A DNA stretch of 64,000 nucleotides from Agromyces lapidis. GTDB taxonomy: Bacteria > Actinomycetota > Actinomycetes > Actinomycetales > Microbacteriaceae. The notes beneath the pieces are model-generated. The model did no database searches, had not been told where the DNA came from, and worked only from the letters and a program-made list of their open reading frames with translations. The position numbers were made by a program, and so were the translations under genes. Positions within the stretch are counted from its first letter, which is position 1; the number at the start of each line of letters is the position of its first letter. Shown in pieces: positions 7,637 to 21,463 of this stretch. The stretch covers positions 310,001 through 374,000 of the forward strand of contig NZ_WBIQ01000006.1 in NCBI RefSeq assembly GCF_009749405.1. Direction: 5' to 3'.

Positions 7637-9088
7637 ATGACAACCGCAACGACCAAGGCACCCAAGCAGGTCGCCATCAACGACATCGGATCTGCTGAAG
7701 ACTTCCTTGCCGCGGTCGAAAAGACTCTGAAGTTCTTCAACGACGGCGACCTCATCGAGGGCACCGTCGTGAAGATCGACCGCGACGAGGTCCTCCTCGA
7801 CGTCGGCTACAAGACCGAGGGCGTCATCCCCTCGCGCGAGCTTTCGATCAAGCACGACGTCGACCCCAGCGAGGTCGTCGGCGTCGGCGACACCGTCGAG
7901 GCCCTCGTTCTCCAGAAGGAGGACAAGGAAGGCCGTCTCATCCTGTCGAAGAAGCGTGCTCAGTACGAGCGCGCATGGGGCGACGTGGAGAAGATCAAGG
8001 AAGCCGATGGCGTCGTGACCGGTTCGGTCATCGAGGTCGTCAAGGGCGGCCTGATCGTCGACATCGGCCTCCGTGGCTTCCTCCCGGCGTCGCTCATCGA
8101 GCTCCGCCGCGTGCGCGACCTCACGCCGTACCTCGGCCAGGAGATCGAGGCGAAGATCCTCGAGCTCGACAAGAACCGCAACAACGTCGTGCTCTCGCGC
8201 CGTGCGCTCCTCGAGCAGACGCAGTCCGAGTCGCGTTCGACGTTCCTCGCGAACCTCCACCCGGGCCAGATCCGCAAGGGCGTCATCTCGTCGATCGTCA
8301 ACTTCGGTGCGTTCGTCGACCTCGGCGGCGTCGACGGTCTCGTCCACGTCTCCGAGCTCTCGTGGAAGCACATCGAGCACGCCAGCGAGGTCGTCGAGGT
8401 CGGCCAGGAGGTCACCGTCGAGGTGCTCTCCGTCGAGCTCGACCGCGAGCGCGTCTCGCTGTCGCTCAAGGCGACGCAGGAGGACCCGTGGCAGGTCTTC
8501 GCCCGTACCCACGCGATCGGTCAGGTCGCCCCGGGTAAGGTCACGAAGCTCGTTCCGTTCGGTGCGTTCGTTCGCGTCGCCGACGGCATCGAGGGACTCG
8601 TCCACATCTCGGAGCTGTCGGGCAAGCACGTCGAGCTCGCCGAGCAGGTCGTGTCGGTCGGCGAAGAGGTCTTCGTCAAGGTCATCGACATCGACCTCGA
8701 GCGTCGCCGCATCTCGCTCTCGCTGAAGCAGGCGAACGAGGGCGTCGACCCCGAGGGCACCGAGTTCGACCCGGCGCTCTACGGCATGCTCACGGAGTAC
8801 GACGAGCAGGGCAACTACAAGTACCCTGAGGGCTTCGACCCCGAGACCAACGAGTGGCGCGAGGGCTTCGAGGCCCAGCGCGAGAAGTGGGAGCAGGACT
8901 ACGCTGCCGCTCAGGCTCGCTGGGAGGCGCACAAGAAGCAGGTTGCTGCTTCGCTCGCCGCCCAGGCTGCCGACGACTCGTTCTCGGCCGGCGGTGCCTC
9001 GTACTCGAGCGAGTCCGGCGCGGCCGGCACTCTCGCCGACGACGCGTCGCTCGCGGCGCTGCGCGAGAAGCTCTCGAGCAACAACTGA
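7637..9088 (+). CDS. rpsA: 30S ribosomal protein S1
   Basis: The 483-residue protein has four S1 RNA-binding repeats, at roughly residues 33-105, 120-190, 206-275 and 291-361 (for example GDLIEGTVVKIDRDEVLLDVGYKTEGVIP and IRKGVISSIVNFGAFVDLGGVDGLVHVSELS). A non-conserved acidic and Ala/Ser-rich tail follows (about 370-483). Four repeats is the actinobacterial form, against six in E. coli. It binds mRNA on the small subunit. The ATG at 7637 begins MTTATTKAPKQV and is preceded by GGAG 10 nt upstream; an upstream in-frame ATG at 7562 lies inside the leader hairpin region and is rejected. A terminator follows and is shared with the convergent DUF4126 gene. Confidence 0.96.
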   Translation: MTTATTKAPKQVAINDIGSAEDFLAAVEKTLKFFNDGDLIEGTVVKIDRDEVLLDVGYKTEGVIPSRELSIKHDVDPSEVVGVGDTVEALVLQKEDKEGRLILSKKRAQYERAWGDVEKIKEADGVVTGSVIEVVKGGLIVDIGLRGFLPASLIELRRVRDLTPYLGQEIEAKILELDKNRNNVVLSRRALLEQTQSESRSTFLANLHPGQIRKGVISSIVNFGAFVDLGGVDGLVHVSELSWKHIEHASEVVEVGQEVTVEVLSVELDRERVSLSLKATQEDPWQVFARTHAIGQVAPGKVTKLVPFGAFVRVADGIEGLVHISELSGKHVELAEQVVSVGEEVFVKVIDIDLERRRISLSLKQANEGVDPEGTEFDPALYGMLTEYDEQGNYKYPEGFDPETNEWREGFEAQREKWEQDYAAAQARWEAHKKQVAASLAAQAADDSFSAGGASYSSESGAAGTLADDASLAALREKLSSNN

Positions 9089-9103
9089 TCGCGTTTCGCG
9101 AGA

Positions 9104-9137
9104 CGGAAGGCCGGTCCCCTCGGGGGCCGGCCTTCCG
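9104..9137. terminator. terminator between rpsA and the DUF4126 gene
   Basis: A 16-bp stem (CGGAAGGCCGGTCCCC against GGGGGCCGGCCTTCCG, one G-T pair) begins 16 nt after the rpsA stop. It can serve both convergent genes. Confidence 0.75.
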
Positions 9138-9184
9138 GCGTTGGTGGGCCGCGCCTCATCGCACGGTGGTGAGTGCGCCGCCGT

Positions 9185-9799
9185 TCAGGGGGCGGGCAGC
9201 GGATGCTCCGCGCTCCGCGCCCGACGTGTGCGGCGACGGCGGCGGACGACGAGGATCAGGGCGATCGCGAGGAGCACGATTCCGAGGATCACGAGCACCG
9301 GTGCGAGGATCGCGGCGAACGCGAGGGTGAAGCTCCCGGCGTCTTCGACCGCGCTCGCGATGGGGGCGCCGACGCCGGCCGTCGCGGTGTTGATGACCGG
9401 TCTGGCCGCAGCCTTCGCGAGGTGCACGAGGAGCGCGAGGCCGACGCCGACGGCGATCGGCACCCACTGCGACGACGCGAAGAAGGTCTCGGGGTCGGTG
9501 ACGGCGACCGTCTCGGAGCCGATGCCCGAGCTGAACGCGAGACCGCCCGCCGTCGGGCGCACGACGGTCTGCACGAGGTCGTTGACGGAGTCGAGGCCCG
9601 GGATCTTGTCGGCGACGAACTCGACGACGAGCAGCACCACGAGGATGAGCAGCACCCATTCGTTCGCGAGCCATGCCCAGGCTGCCGGCAACTCGACGAG
9701 CCCGGTGAACCGGTCGAGCGCCCCGAGGATCACCAGGGGGATCCACGCGTTGAGACCGGCGGCGAGGGCGAGCCCCGTCCCGGTGAGCAGTTCGAGCAT
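9185..9799 (-). CDS. DUF4126 family membrane protein
   Basis: The 204-residue hydrophobic protein has about four or five membrane helices: LLTGTGLALAAGLNAWIPLVILG near 4-26, EWVLLILVVLLVVEFVA near 47-63, VPIAVGVGLALLVHLA near 113-128, and a C-terminal LAPVLVILGIVLLAIALILVV before an Arg-rich tail. The GLNAWIP segment and the DKIPGLDSVNDLVQTVVRPTAGGLAFSS block are typical of DUF4126, a family of unknown function. GAGGAGG lies just before the ATG, so it is translated from a leadered mRNA. It diverges from coaE across a 49-bp gap. Confidence 0.8.
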   Translation of the reverse strand: MLELLTGTGLALAAGLNAWIPLVILGALDRFTGLVELPAAWAWLANEWVLLILVVLLVVEFVADKIPGLDSVNDLVQTVVRPTAGGLAFSSGIGSETVAVTDPETFFASSQWVPIAVGVGLALLVHLAKAAARPVINTATAGVGAPIASAVEDAGSFTLAFAAILAPVLVILGIVLLAIALILVVRRRRRTRRARSAEHPLPAP

Positions 9800-9836
9800 G
9801 CCGCCTCCTCATCGAACGAGTCGAGTGTCGCACGAT

Positions 9837-9842
9837 TAGAGT
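9837..9842 (+). promoter_or_regulatory. -10 element (TAGAGT) of coaE
   Basis: TAGAGT ends 6 nt before the GTG at 9849, predicting a leaderless transcript. Confidence 0.6.
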
Positions 9843-9848
9843 GGTCTC

Positions 9849-10463
9849 GTGTATCTGATCGGCCTCACAGGCGGCATCGCCTCAGGAAAGTCCACCGTCG
9901 CGCGGCGCCTCTACGAGCACGGCGCCGTGCACCTCGATGCGGATGAGCTCGCGCGTCGCGTCGTCGAGCCCGGCACCCCCGGGTTGGCCGCGATCATCGC
10001 CGAGTTCGGCGAGGGCGTGCTGCGCGCCGACGGCTCGCTCGACCGGGCGAAGCTCGGAGAGCTCGTCTTCGACGACGACGAGGCCCGCGCCCGGCTGAAC
10101 GCCATCGTGCACCCGGCCGTGCGCGAGCTGTCGGGTCGACTCATCGCGAAGGCCGAGGCCGAGAACCCCGATGCGGTGGTCGTGTACGACGTCCCGCTCC
10201 TCGTCGAGGCATCCGTCGACCACCCCTTCGACCTCGTGGTCGTGACCAACGCGCCTCGCAAGACGCAGGTGAAGCGCCTCGTCGAGGAACGCGGCCTCGA
10301 TCTCAACCAGGCCGTGGCCCGCGTCGATGCGCAGGTCGACAACACCCGTCGCCTCGCGATCGCCGACGTCGTGATCGACACCGACGGCACCCTCGCGCAC
10401 ACGATGAGCCAGACCGACGCACTGTGGGCCGACATCGCTGCGCGGCGCGCGGCTCGCGCCTAG
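9849..10463 (+). CDS. coaE: dephospho-CoA kinase
   Basis: The 204-residue cytoplasmic kinase phosphorylates dephospho-CoA at the ribose 3'-OH, the last step of coenzyme A synthesis. The P-loop GLTGGIASGKSTVARRL occupies residues 4-20. The family block HLDADELARRVVEPGTPGL follows near 27-45, and VVYDVPLLVEASVDHPFDLVVVT lies near 112-134. Length is normal for the single-domain form; the extra C-terminal domain of some mycobacterial homologues is absent. The start GTG at 9849 is set by the TAGAGT element 6 nt upstream and gives a start just before the P-loop. It lies 78 nt before uvrB, which has its own promoter. Confidence 0.94.
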   Translation: MYLIGLTGGIASGKSTVARRLYEHGAVHLDADELARRVVEPGTPGLAAIIAEFGEGVLRADGSLDRAKLGELVFDDDEARARLNAIVHPAVRELSGRLIAKAEAENPDAVVVYDVPLLVEASVDHPFDLVVVTNAPRKTQVKRLVEERGLDLNQAVARVDAQVDNTRRLAIADVVIDTDGTLAHTMSQTDALWADIAARRAARA

Positions 10464-10513
10464 CCGCCGCGCCGCGGAATCCGCCGAGCACGGGGGAGCG
10501 CTGCCGGCCACGA

Positions 10514-10535
10514 TGTCGGTGGTCGAACCTAGACT
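10514..10535 (+). promoter_or_regulatory. PafBC/RecA-independent-type damage promoter of uvrB
   Basis: TGTCGGTG (10514-10521), N8 and TAGACT (10530-10535) match the RecA-NDp consensus fully in the core. The -10 ends 6 nt before the uvrB ATG, so the mRNA should be leaderless. Confidence 0.75.
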
Positions 10536-10541
10536 TGAAGG

Positions 10542-12608
<2,067 letters not shown>

Positions 12609-12658
12609 GCCTCGACGACGGGTGGCGACGCGCCTTCGGCAGCGGCCGTCCGCCACGA

Positions 12659-12674
12659 TCGAACATATGTTCGC
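12659..12674 (+). promoter_or_regulatory. LexA (SOS) box upstream of uvrA
   Basis: TCGAACATATGTTCGC contains the perfect 14-bp palindrome CGAACATATGTTCG (12660-12673). It matches the actinobacterial LexA box TCGAAC-N4-GTTCGA in 11 of 12 fixed positions. It lies 56 bp before the predicted leaderless uvrA start. Confidence 0.8.
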
Positions 12675-12701
12675 TCAGAGCGCGTGCACCCCGGCGGTGC
12701 G

Positions 12702-12723
12702 TGTCGGTGGTCCTCTTTAGACT
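12702..12723 (+). promoter_or_regulatory. PafBC/RecA-independent-type damage promoter of uvrA
   Basis: TGTCGGTG (12702-12709), N8 and TAGACT (12718-12723) have the same spacing as the uvrB element. The 11-mer TGTCGGTGGTC is identical at both genes. The -10 ends 6 nt before the uvrA GTG. Confidence 0.75.
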
Positions 12724-12729
12724 CGAAGG

Positions 12730-15621
12730 GTGCCAGTTTCACGTCTCGATGCCCATTCGCGCCTGAGTGTCCGCGGAGCCCGCGTACACAACCTGCACAA
12801 CGTCGACGTCGAGATCCCGCGCGACGCGATGGTGGTGTTCACCGGGCTCTCCGGGTCGGGCAAGTCGTCGCTCGCCTTCGACACGATCTTCGCCGAGGGG
12901 CAGCGTCGCTACGTCGAGTCGCTTTCGGCGTATGCGCGGCAGTTCCTCGGGCAGGTCGATCGTCCCGACGTCGACTTCATCGAAGGGCTGAGCCCAGCCG
13001 TCTCGATCGACCAGAAGTCGACGAACCGCAACCCGCGCTCGACCGTCGGCACGATCACCGAGATCTACGACTACATGCGACTGCTCTGGGCCCGCATCGG
13101 CGTGCCGCACTGTCCGGTCTGCGGCGAGAAGATCCAGCGGCAGACGGTGCAGCAGATCGCCGACCAGCTCATGGAGCTCGAAGCCGGTACCCGGTTCCAG
13201 GTGCTGAGCCCCGTGGTCTCGAAGAAGAAGGGCGAGTTCGTCGACCTCTTCCGCGAACTCGCGGCGCAAGGCTACTCGAGGGCCGTGGTCGACGGCGAGA
13301 TCGTGCGGCTCGACGAGCCGCCGAAGCTGAAGAAGCAGGTCAAGCACGACATCTCGGTCGTCGTCGACCGGCTCGTCGCCGGGCCCGACGTGCTCGGGCG
13401 GCTCACCGACTCGCTCGAAACGGCCCTGCGGCTGACCGATGGGCTCGTGCAGGTCAATTACGTCGACGACGAGGGGCCGGCCGCATGGGCCACCTTCTCC
13501 GAGAAGCTCTCGTGCCCGAACCAGCACCCCATTCAGCTCACCGAGATCGAGCCCCGCACCTTCTCATTCAACGCCCCGTTCGGCGCGTGCCCCGAGTGCT
13601 CAGGCCTCGGCACCCGCATGTCGGTCGACGAGGCGCTGCTGCTCGGCGACCCGGAGCTGAGCATCGCCGACGGCGTCATCCTCCCGTGGACCTCGCAGGG
13701 CAAGAGCCTCTACAACTACTACGAGAAGCTGCTCGACGGGCTCGCCCGAGACCTCGGCTTCTCGCTCGACACGCCGTGGGAGCAGCTCGACGAGGAGGCC
13801 CGCAACGCGGTGCTCCGAGGCGACAACTTCGAGGTCAAGGTTCGCTGGCGCAACCGCTACGGCCGCGAGATGAGCTACAGCTCGGGCTTCGAGGGCGTCG
13901 TGCCGTACATCGAGCGGCAGTACCTGCAGGCCGAGACCGACGTGCAGCGTGCGCGCTGGTCCGAATACCTGCGCGAGGTGCCGTGCCCGGTGTGCGACGG
14001 CAAGCGGCTGAAGCCCGAGGTGCTCTCGGTGCTCATCCACGACCACAGCATCGCCGACGTCGGGCTGCTCAGCCTCACCGATGCGCGCGCCTTCATGGAC
14101 CGCCTCGACCTCACCGAGCGCGAGCAGAAGATCGGTGCGCAGGTGCTGCGCGAGATCAAGCTCCGGCTCGACTTCCTCATCAGGGTCGGCCTCAGCTACC
14201 TCGACCTCGCCCGCGCGGCGGGCACGCTCTCGGGCGGCGAGGCGCAGCGCATCCGGCTCGCGACCCAGATCGGCTCTGGCCTCACCGGCGTGCTCTACGT
14301 GCTCGACGAACCGAGCATCGGCCTGCACCAGCGCGACAACCGGCGGTTGATCGACACGCTGATCGCGCTCCGCGACCTCGGCAACACCCTCATCGTCGTC
14401 GAGCACGACGAAGACACCATCCGCACGGCCGACTGGATCGTCGACATCGGCCCCGGCGCCGGCGTGAACGGCGGCACCGTGGTGCACTCGGGCAGCTACG
14501 ACGACCTGCTGAACAACACACGGTCGCTCACCGGCGACTACCTCTCCGGTCGTCGAGAGATCGCCATCCCGGCGCATCGCCGGGCGATCGATCGCGAGCG
14601 CGTGATCTCGGTGCAGGGCGCTGAGGCCAACAACCTGCGCGGCGTCGACGTCGAGTTCCCGCTCGGGGTGCTGACGGCCGTCACCGGAGTCAGCGGTTCG
14701 GGCAAGTCCTCGCTCGTGAACGACATCCTGTACCGGGTGCTCGCGAACCGACTGAACGGCGCTCGAAAGGTGCCGGGCAAGCACCGGCGCGTGACGGGTC
14801 TCGAGCAGCTCGACAAGGTCGTCCACGTCGACCAGGCGCCGATCGGGCGCACGCCGAGATCGAATCCGGCGACCTACACGGGCGTGTTCGACCGCATCCG
14901 CACCCTCTTCTCCGAGACGAACGAGGCGAAGGCGCGGGGATACCTGCCCGGCCGCTTCAGCTTCAACGTCAAGGGTGGCCGATGCGAGGCGTGCTCGGGC
15001 GACGGCACCATCAAGATCGAGATGAACTTCCTGCCCGACGTCTACGTCGCCTGCGAGGTCTGCGGGGGCCAGCGTTACAACCGCGAGACCCTGCAGGTGC
15101 ACTACAAGGGCAAGAACATCGCCGAGGTGCTCGAGATGCCGATCAGCGAGGCCGCCGAGTTCTTCGAGCCGATCTCGGCGATCCACCGCTATCTCAAGAC
15201 CCTCGTCGACGTCGGTCTCGGCTACGTGCAGCTCGGCCAGAGCGCCACCACCCTCTCGGGCGGCGAGGCGCAGCGCGTGAAGCTCGCGACCGAGCTGCAG
15301 CGCCGTTCCAACGGCCGCAGCGTCTACGTGCTCGACGAACCGACGACGGGACTGCACTTCGAAGACGTGCAGAAGCTCCTGAAGGTGCTCGGCAAGCTCG
15401 TCGACAAGGGCAACTCGGTGATCGTGATCGAGCACTCGCTCGACGTCATCAAGTCGGCCGACTGGATCATCGACCTCGGGCCCGAGGGTGGCTCCGGGGG
15501 CGGCCAGGTCGTCGCGACCGGCACTCCCGAGCAGGTCGCCTCCGTCTCCGAGAGCCACACCGGGTACTTCCTCCGCGAGATCTTCGACGCCGCGGCCGAC
15601 CGCGCCGACGTCGCCAGCTGA
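12730..15621 (+). CDS. uvrA: excinuclease ABC subunit A
   Basis: The 963-residue UvrA is the damage-recognising ABC-type ATPase of nucleotide excision repair. It has two P-loops: [16 protein letters not shown] near 38-53 and [15 protein letters not shown] near 655-669. ABC signatures ([16 protein letters not shown] and [16 protein letters not shown]) are visible. Zinc modules are seen at CPVCGEK near 130, [17 protein letters not shown] near 418, and [19 protein letters not shown] with CEVCGG near 755-780. Length is normal. GTG at 12730 follows a damage-type TAGACT -10 by 6 nt, and a LexA box lies further upstream. The stop is 4 nt before uvrC, so uvrA-uvrC probably form an operon. Confidence 0.98.
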   Translation: MPVSRLDAHSRLSVRGARVHNLHNVDVEIPRDAMVVFTGLSGSGKSSLAFDTIFAEGQRRYVESLSAYARQFLGQVDRPDVDFIEGLSPAVSIDQKSTNRNPRSTVGTITEIYDYMRLLWARIGVPHCPVCGEKIQRQTVQQIADQLMELEAGTRFQVLSPVVSKKKGEFVDLFRELAAQGYSRAVVDGEIVRLDEPPKLKKQVKHDISVVVDRLVAGPDVLGRLTDSLETALRLTDGLVQVNYVDDEGPAAWATFSEKLSCPNQHPIQLTEIEPRTFSFNAPFGACPECSGLGTRMSVDEALLLGDPELSIADGVILPWTSQGKSLYNYYEKLLDGLARDLGFSLDTPWEQLDEEARNAVLRGDNFEVKVRWRNRYGREMSYSSGFEGVVPYIERQYLQAETDVQRARWSEYLREVPCPVCDGKRLKPEVLSVLIHDHSIADVGLLSLTDARAFMDRLDLTEREQKIGAQVLREIKLRLDFLIRVGLSYLDLARAAGTLSGGEAQRIRLATQIGSGLTGVLYVLDEPSIGLHQRDNRRLIDTLIALRDLGNTLIVVEHDEDTIRTADWIVDIGPGAGVNGGTVVHSGSYDDLLNNTRSLTGDYLSGRREIAIPAHRRAIDRERVISVQGAEANNLRGVDVEFPLGVLTAVTGVSGSGKSSLVNDILYRVLANRLNGARKVPGKHRRVTGLEQLDKVVHVDQAPIGRTPRSNPATYTGVFDRIRTLFSETNEAKARGYLPGRFSFNVKGGRCEACSGDGTIKIEMNFLPDVYVACEVCGGQRYNRETLQVHYKGKNIAEVLEMPISEAAEFFEPISAIHRYLKTLVDVGLGYVQLGQSATTLSGGEAQRVKLATELQRRSNGRSVYVLDEPTTGLHFEDVQKLLKVLGKLVDKGNSVIVIEHSLDVIKSADWIIDLGPEGGSGGGQVVATGTPEQVASVSESHTGYFLREIFDAAADRADVAS

Positions 15622-15625
15622 GGCG

Positions 15626-17596
15626 ATGAGCAGCGCAGCGTCGTACGACCAGAGCGTCCCGTACCGGCCGAAGGCGGGCGAGATCCCCACCGAGCCCGGC
15701 GTCTACCGGTTCCGCGATGCCGAGCGGCGCGTGCTCTACGTCGGCAAGGCGAAGAACCTGCGGGCGCGCCTCTCGAACTACTTCGCACCCCTCCGCAGCC
15801 TGCACGAGCGGACGCGCCGCATGGTGACGAGCGCCGCTTCGGTCGAGTGGACGGTCGTCGGCAGCGAGGTCGAGGCGCTGCAGCTCGAGATCACCTGGAT
15901 CAACGAGTTCCATCCGCCGTTCAACGTGCGGTTCAAGGACGACAAGTCCTATCCGTACCTCGCCGTCACGCTGGCCGATGAGGCACCCCGCGCCTTCGTC
16001 ACCCGCAACCGCAAGCTGCGCGGTGCACGGTATTTCGGCCCGTACCCGAAGGTGTGGGCGATCAACGAGACGCTCGAGATCCTGCTCAGGCTGTTCCCGA
16101 TCCGCACCTGCAAAGACAGCGACTACAAGCGGGCGATGGCGAGCGGCAAGCCGTGCTTCGCCGGGCAGATCGGCCGCTGCTTCGGGCCGTGCTCCGGCCG
16201 GGTCACGATCGCCGAGCACCGTGAGAACGTCGAGCGCTTCGTCGCGTTCATGCAGAATCAGGACCGCCGCATCCTCGGGGAGCTCGAGCAGCGGATGCGG
16301 GCGGCTGCCGCGGCCCAGGAGTACGAGTCGGCCGCCCGGTATCGCGACCGTCTCGTGGCGGCGAACGCATTCTTCGAGAAGAGCGCGATGGTGCTGGGCG
16401 ACACCGTCGACCTCGACGTCTTCGGCATCGACCACGACGAGCTCTCTGCGGCCGTCCAGCTCTTCATCGTGCGCGGCGGCCGTGTGCGCGGCATCCATTC
16501 CTGGACGGTCGACAAGGAGCTCGACGTCCCGCTCGGCGAACTCGTCGACTCGGTCGTGCAGAACGCGTACGGCGACGAGCTCCGCCCACCCGGCGAGGTC
16601 GTCGTGCCCGAGCTTCCCGACGACGCCGCGGCGCTCGAGACCTGGCTGGGCGATCGGGCCGGTCGCAAGGTACGTCTCCGCGTCGCGCAGCGAGGCGACA
16701 AGGCCTCCCTCCTGCAGACCGCGACGCAGAACGCGAAGCAGACCCTCATGCTCTACAAGACCCGGCGCAGCGCCGACTTCACGACGCGGTCGCGTGCTCT
16801 CGAAGACATTCAGGAGGCACTCGGCATGGCCGATGCCCCGCTCCGCATCGAGTGCTACGACGTCTCGCACCTCAGCGGCACGAACATCGTCGCGTCGATG
16901 GTCGTCTTCGAAGACGGCCTGCCGCGCAAAGACGAGTACCGCAGATTCACGATCCCGAACTCGACCGACGACACCGACTCCATCCACCAGGTGCTGACCC
17001 GGCGACTCGCGTATCTCGCGGGGGCCGGTGACGCGCTGGAGGATCAGGCAGCCTCGGACGCGGCAGAGACGGCCGGCACCGGCACGGACGACGCCGCCGA
17101 TACGGCCGACGCGCCCGAGATGTCCGAGCGTCGCAAGAAGTTCGCCTACCGCCCGAATCTCCTCGTCGTCGACGGCGGGCAGCCGCAGGTGGCGGCGGCT
17201 GCACGGGCGCTCCGCGAGTCGGGCGTCGAGGGCGTCTACCTGTGCGGTATTGCGAAGCGCCTCGAAGAGATCTGGACCCCCGAAGCCGACTTCCCCGTGA
17301 TCCTGCCGCGCAACAGCGACGCGCTCTTCCTGTTCCAGCGGGTGCGCGACGAGGCGCACCGCTTCGCGATCACGCATCAGCGGCAGCGGCGCAAGCGCGA
17401 CATCGGCTCGGTGCTCTCCGAGATCCCGGGGCTCGGCCCGTCCCGCGTGAAGGAGTTGCTGCGGCATTTCGGCTCCGTCGCCCGTCTGCGGGCCGCTGAT
17501 GAGACCGCGATCGCCGAGGTGAAGGGTGTCGGTCCGACGCTCGCCGCGACGGTGCACGCCCGACTCCACGCCGATGAGGCGCCCGTGCCCCGATAG
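15626..17596 (+). CDS. uvrC: excinuclease ABC subunit C
   Basis: The 656-residue UvrC makes both incisions around the lesion. The GIY-YIG nuclease domain is near residues 12-95 ([30 protein letters not shown]). A UVR helix pair is near 205-240, the RNase H-like second nuclease near 380-570 ([32 protein letters not shown]), and helix-hairpin-helix motifs are at the C-terminus ([18 protein letters not shown]). An Ala/Asp/Thr-rich acidic insertion of about 40 residues (near 468-505) interrupts the second nuclease domain and is probably disordered. ATG 15626 lies 4 nt after the uvrA stop; the same frame is open upstream but would overlap uvrA. The stop TAG is part of a TAGGCT promoter for rapZ. 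Confidence 0.97.
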   Translation: MSSAASYDQSVPYRPKAGEIPTEPGVYRFRDAERRVLYVGKAKNLRARLSNYFAPLRSLHERTRRMVTSAASVEWTVVGSEVEALQLEITWINEFHPPFNVRFKDDKSYPYLAVTLADEAPRAFVTRNRKLRGARYFGPYPKVWAINETLEILLRLFPIRTCKDSDYKRAMASGKPCFAGQIGRCFGPCSGRVTIAEHRENVERFVAFMQNQDRRILGELEQRMRAAAAAQEYESAARYRDRLVAANAFFEKSAMVLGDTVDLDVFGIDHDELSAAVQLFIVRGGRVRGIHSWTVDKELDVPLGELVDSVVQNAYGDELRPPGEVVVPELPDDAAALETWLGDRAGRKVRLRVAQRGDKASLLQTATQNAKQTLMLYKTRRSADFTTRSRALEDIQEALGMADAPLRIECYDVSHLSGTNIVASMVVFEDGLPRKDEYRRFTIPNSTDDTDSIHQVLTRRLAYLAGAGDALEDQAASDAAETAGTGTDDAADTADAPEMSERRKKFAYRPNLLVVDGGQPQVAAAARALRESGVEGVYLCGIAKRLEEIWTPEADFPVILPRNSDALFLFQRVRDEAHRFAITHQRQRRKRDIGSVLSEIPGLGPSRVKELLRHFGSVARLRAADETAIAEVKGVGPTLAATVHARLHADEAPVPR

Positions 17597-17599
17597 GCT
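17594..17599 (+). promoter_or_regulatory. candidate -10 element (TAGGCT) for rapZ
   Basis: TAGGCT begins at the uvrC stop codon. Unlike the leaderless cases it lies 29 nt before the rapZ ATG, leaving a short leader with a GAAGGGGG ribosome-binding site. Confidence 0.45.
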
Positions 17600-17628
17600 G
17601 GGATGTCGGTACGCAGAAGGGGGCCGGG

Positions 17629-18507
17629 ATGACGGCGGGGGAGCCCGAAGAGCAGGAGATGCTCATTGTCACGGGGATGAGCGGTGCCGGTCGATCGACC
17701 GTGGGCAACGCGCTCGAGGACCTGGGCTGGTACGTCGTCGACAACCTGCCGCCGCAGATGCTGCGGCCGCTCGTCGAGTTGGTCGAGCGCGCCGGCACCT
17801 CGCTTCCGCGCATCGCCGCGGTCGTCGACATCCGGGGCCGCGACTTCTTCTCCGAGCTCCAGGAGATCATCCAGGCGCTCCGCGCGGGCGTGAACGTCCG
17901 CGTGGTGTTCCTCGATGCGAATGATGCGGTGCTCGTGCGCCGGTTCGAATCCGTCCGGCGTCCGCACCCCCTGCAGGGCAACGGCACGCTCCTCGACGGC
18001 ATCGGGGCCGAGCGTGCCCGGCTCGCCACGCTCCGCGAAGCGAGCGACTTCGTCGTCGACACGTCCGATCTCAACATCCACCAACTCGCGAACCTGGTGA
18101 CCGAGACCTTCGCCGGCGCCGACCACGCCGGACTCCGGGTGACGATGCAGAGCTTCGGCTTCAAGTACGGCGCGCCGACCGACGCCGACCTCATCGCCGA
18201 CGCCCGGTTCCTGCCGAACCCGTTCTGGAACCCCGAGCTCCGACACCTCACCGGCGAAGACGCCGTCGTGAGCGAGTTCGTGCTCAGCCAGCCCGGTGCG
18301 ATGGAGTTCCTCGACGCCTATGCGCGAGCGCTCGAACCCGTGCTGGCCGGCTACCAGCGAGAGAACAAGCGACACGCGACGATCGCGATCGGCTGCACGG
18401 GCGGCAAGCACCGCTCCGTTGCGATGGTCCGCGAGCTCGCCGAGCGTGTCGCGAAGATGCCCGGCGTCGTCGTGAGCGTCAAGCATCGCGACCTCGGTCG
18501 CGAATGA
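17629..18507 (+). CDS. rapZ: RNase adapter protein RapZ family (P-loop nucleotide-binding)
   Basis: The 292-residue protein has an N-terminal P-loop, [20 protein letters not shown] (residues 14-33), with Arg where most P-loops have Lys. This is followed by [10 protein letters not shown] and, near 115, [23 protein letters not shown]. The C-terminal domain has [11 protein letters not shown] near 178 and [16 protein letters not shown] near 260, both family signatures. In E. coli RapZ binds GlcN6P and delivers GlmZ to RNase E; in actinobacteria the role is less clear. The gene sits between uvrC and whiA as in other actinobacteria, but the yvcK gene usually found between rapZ and whiA is missing. 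Confidence 0.93.
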   Translation: MTAGEPEEQEMLIVTGMSGAGRSTVGNALEDLGWYVVDNLPPQMLRPLVELVERAGTSLPRIAAVVDIRGRDFFSELQEIIQALRAGVNVRVVFLDANDAVLVRRFESVRRPHPLQGNGTLLDGIGAERARLATLREASDFVVDTSDLNIHQLANLVTETFAGADHAGLRVTMQSFGFKYGAPTDADLIADARFLPNPFWNPELRHLTGEDAVVSEFVLSQPGAMEFLDAYARALEPVLAGYQRENKRHATIAIGCTGGKHRSVAMVRELAERVAKMPGVVVSVKHRDLGRE

Positions 18508-18541
18508 CGTCGGGTCCCCGCAACACAGATTGGATGACGAG

Positions 18542-19522
18542 GTGGCATTGACCGCTGATGTGAAAGAAGAGCTCGCCCGGGTCGAGGTCTCGAAGACGAG
18601 CGTGCGCATCGCCGAGCTCGCCTCGGTGCTGCGGTTCGCAGGTGGACTCCACATCATCTCGAATCGCATCGCGATCGAGGCCGAGCTCGACTCCAAGAAC
18701 GTCGCACGGCGCGTGACGCGCGACCTCGGCGAGATCTACGGGGTTCGCCCCGACGTCTCGGTGGTGTCGCCGACGGGGGTGCGACGCACCAACAACTATC
18801 TCGTGCGAATTCTCGAGGGCGGCGAGACCCTCGCACGGCAGACCGGGCTGCTCGACGCCCGGCGCCGCCCGGTGCGGGGTCTCCCGAACAAGCTGACCAC
18901 CGGGTCGCGCGACGAGGTCGCGGCGATCTGGCGCGGCGCGTTCCTCGCGCAGGGGAGCCTCACCGACCCCGGTCGCTCGGCGGCGCTCGAGGTGACCTGC
19001 CCGGGCAACGAGACCGCGATGGCCCTCGTCGGGGCCGCAGGCCGTCTGGGCATCGCGGCGAAGGCCCGCGAGGTGCGCGGAGTCCACCGGGTGGTCATCC
19101 GCGACGGCGAGGCGATCAGCGCCATGCTCGCGGCGATGGGCGCGAGCACGACCGTGCGCAACTGGGAGGAACTGCGTCAGCGCCGCGAGGTGCGCGCGAC
19201 CGCGAACCGTCTCGTGAACTTCGACGACGCGAACCTGCGCCGCTCCGCGCAGGCCGCCGTCGCGGCCTGCGCCCGCGTCGAGCGTGCGATGGAACTCCTC
19301 GGCGACGACATCCCCGACCACCTGAAGTACGCGGGCGAACTGCGCCTCGCGCATCGTGAGGCGAGCCTCGACGAGCTCGGCCACCACGCGGACCCGCCGA
19401 TGACGAAGGACGCGGTCGCCGGACGGATCCGGCGCCTGCTCGCGATGGCCGACAAGCGCGCCGCCGATCTCGGGGTGCCGGGCACCGAGGCGAGCCTGCC
19501 CACCGACTTCGACGAGGTCTGA
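18542..19522 (+). CDS. whiA: DNA-binding protein WhiA
   Basis: The 326-residue protein has an N-terminal LAGLIDADG-like fold (about 20-190; [45 protein letters not shown]) and a C-terminal helix-turn-helix (about 225-320; [20 protein letters not shown]). WhiA is a developmental regulator in Streptomyces and affects cell division in Bacillus. The GTG at 18542 gives the canonical start [14 protein letters not shown]; a TTG at 18530 is in frame but is not expected. It follows rapZ by 34 nt and is likely co-transcribed with it. Confidence 0.95.
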   Translation: MALTADVKEELARVEVSKTSVRIAELASVLRFAGGLHIISNRIAIEAELDSKNVARRVTRDLGEIYGVRPDVSVVSPTGVRRTNNYLVRILEGGETLARQTGLLDARRRPVRGLPNKLTTGSRDEVAAIWRGAFLAQGSLTDPGRSAALEVTCPGNETAMALVGAAGRLGIAAKAREVRGVHRVVIRDGEAISAMLAAMGASTTVRNWEELRQRREVRATANRLVNFDDANLRRSAQAAVAACARVERAMELLGDDIPDHLKYAGELRLAHREASLDELGHHADPPMTKDAVAGRIRRLLAMADKRAADLGVPGTEASLPTDFDEV

Positions 19523-19725
19523 CCGGCGCTCGGTCGCCCGACGGCCTCGACCCCGGCGAGGGAGGATCCCCCCGCCCCGGGGTATTCGGCGAGCCTCGTC
19601 ACACGGCGACGCGATCCCAGGGCCGCCCCGGCACGGTCCGCCTGCACGGGCATAGACTCGGGAATGCCGCCGCGGAGATCCGGGGAGACGCCCGGGTGCC
19701 CCGGCGCACCTGACAAGGAGAAGCA
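19523..19725 (+). promoter_or_regulatory. whiA-sodA intergenic region with sodA promoter
   Basis: No gene is supported in these 203 bases. A TAGACT -10 at 19653-19658 should start transcription near 19664, leaving a leader of about 62 nt ending in the strong AAGGAGAAG site before sodA. No clear -35 or metal-regulator operator was recognised. Confidence 0.5.
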
Positions 19726-21452
<1,727 letters not shown>

Positions 21453-21463
21453 AAGAGCACTGA

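Noticed and set aside
10523-10538. LexA box at uvrB
   Set aside because: TCGAAC is present, but the second half (ACTTGA) matches GTTCGA at only three positions and coincides with the -10 region.
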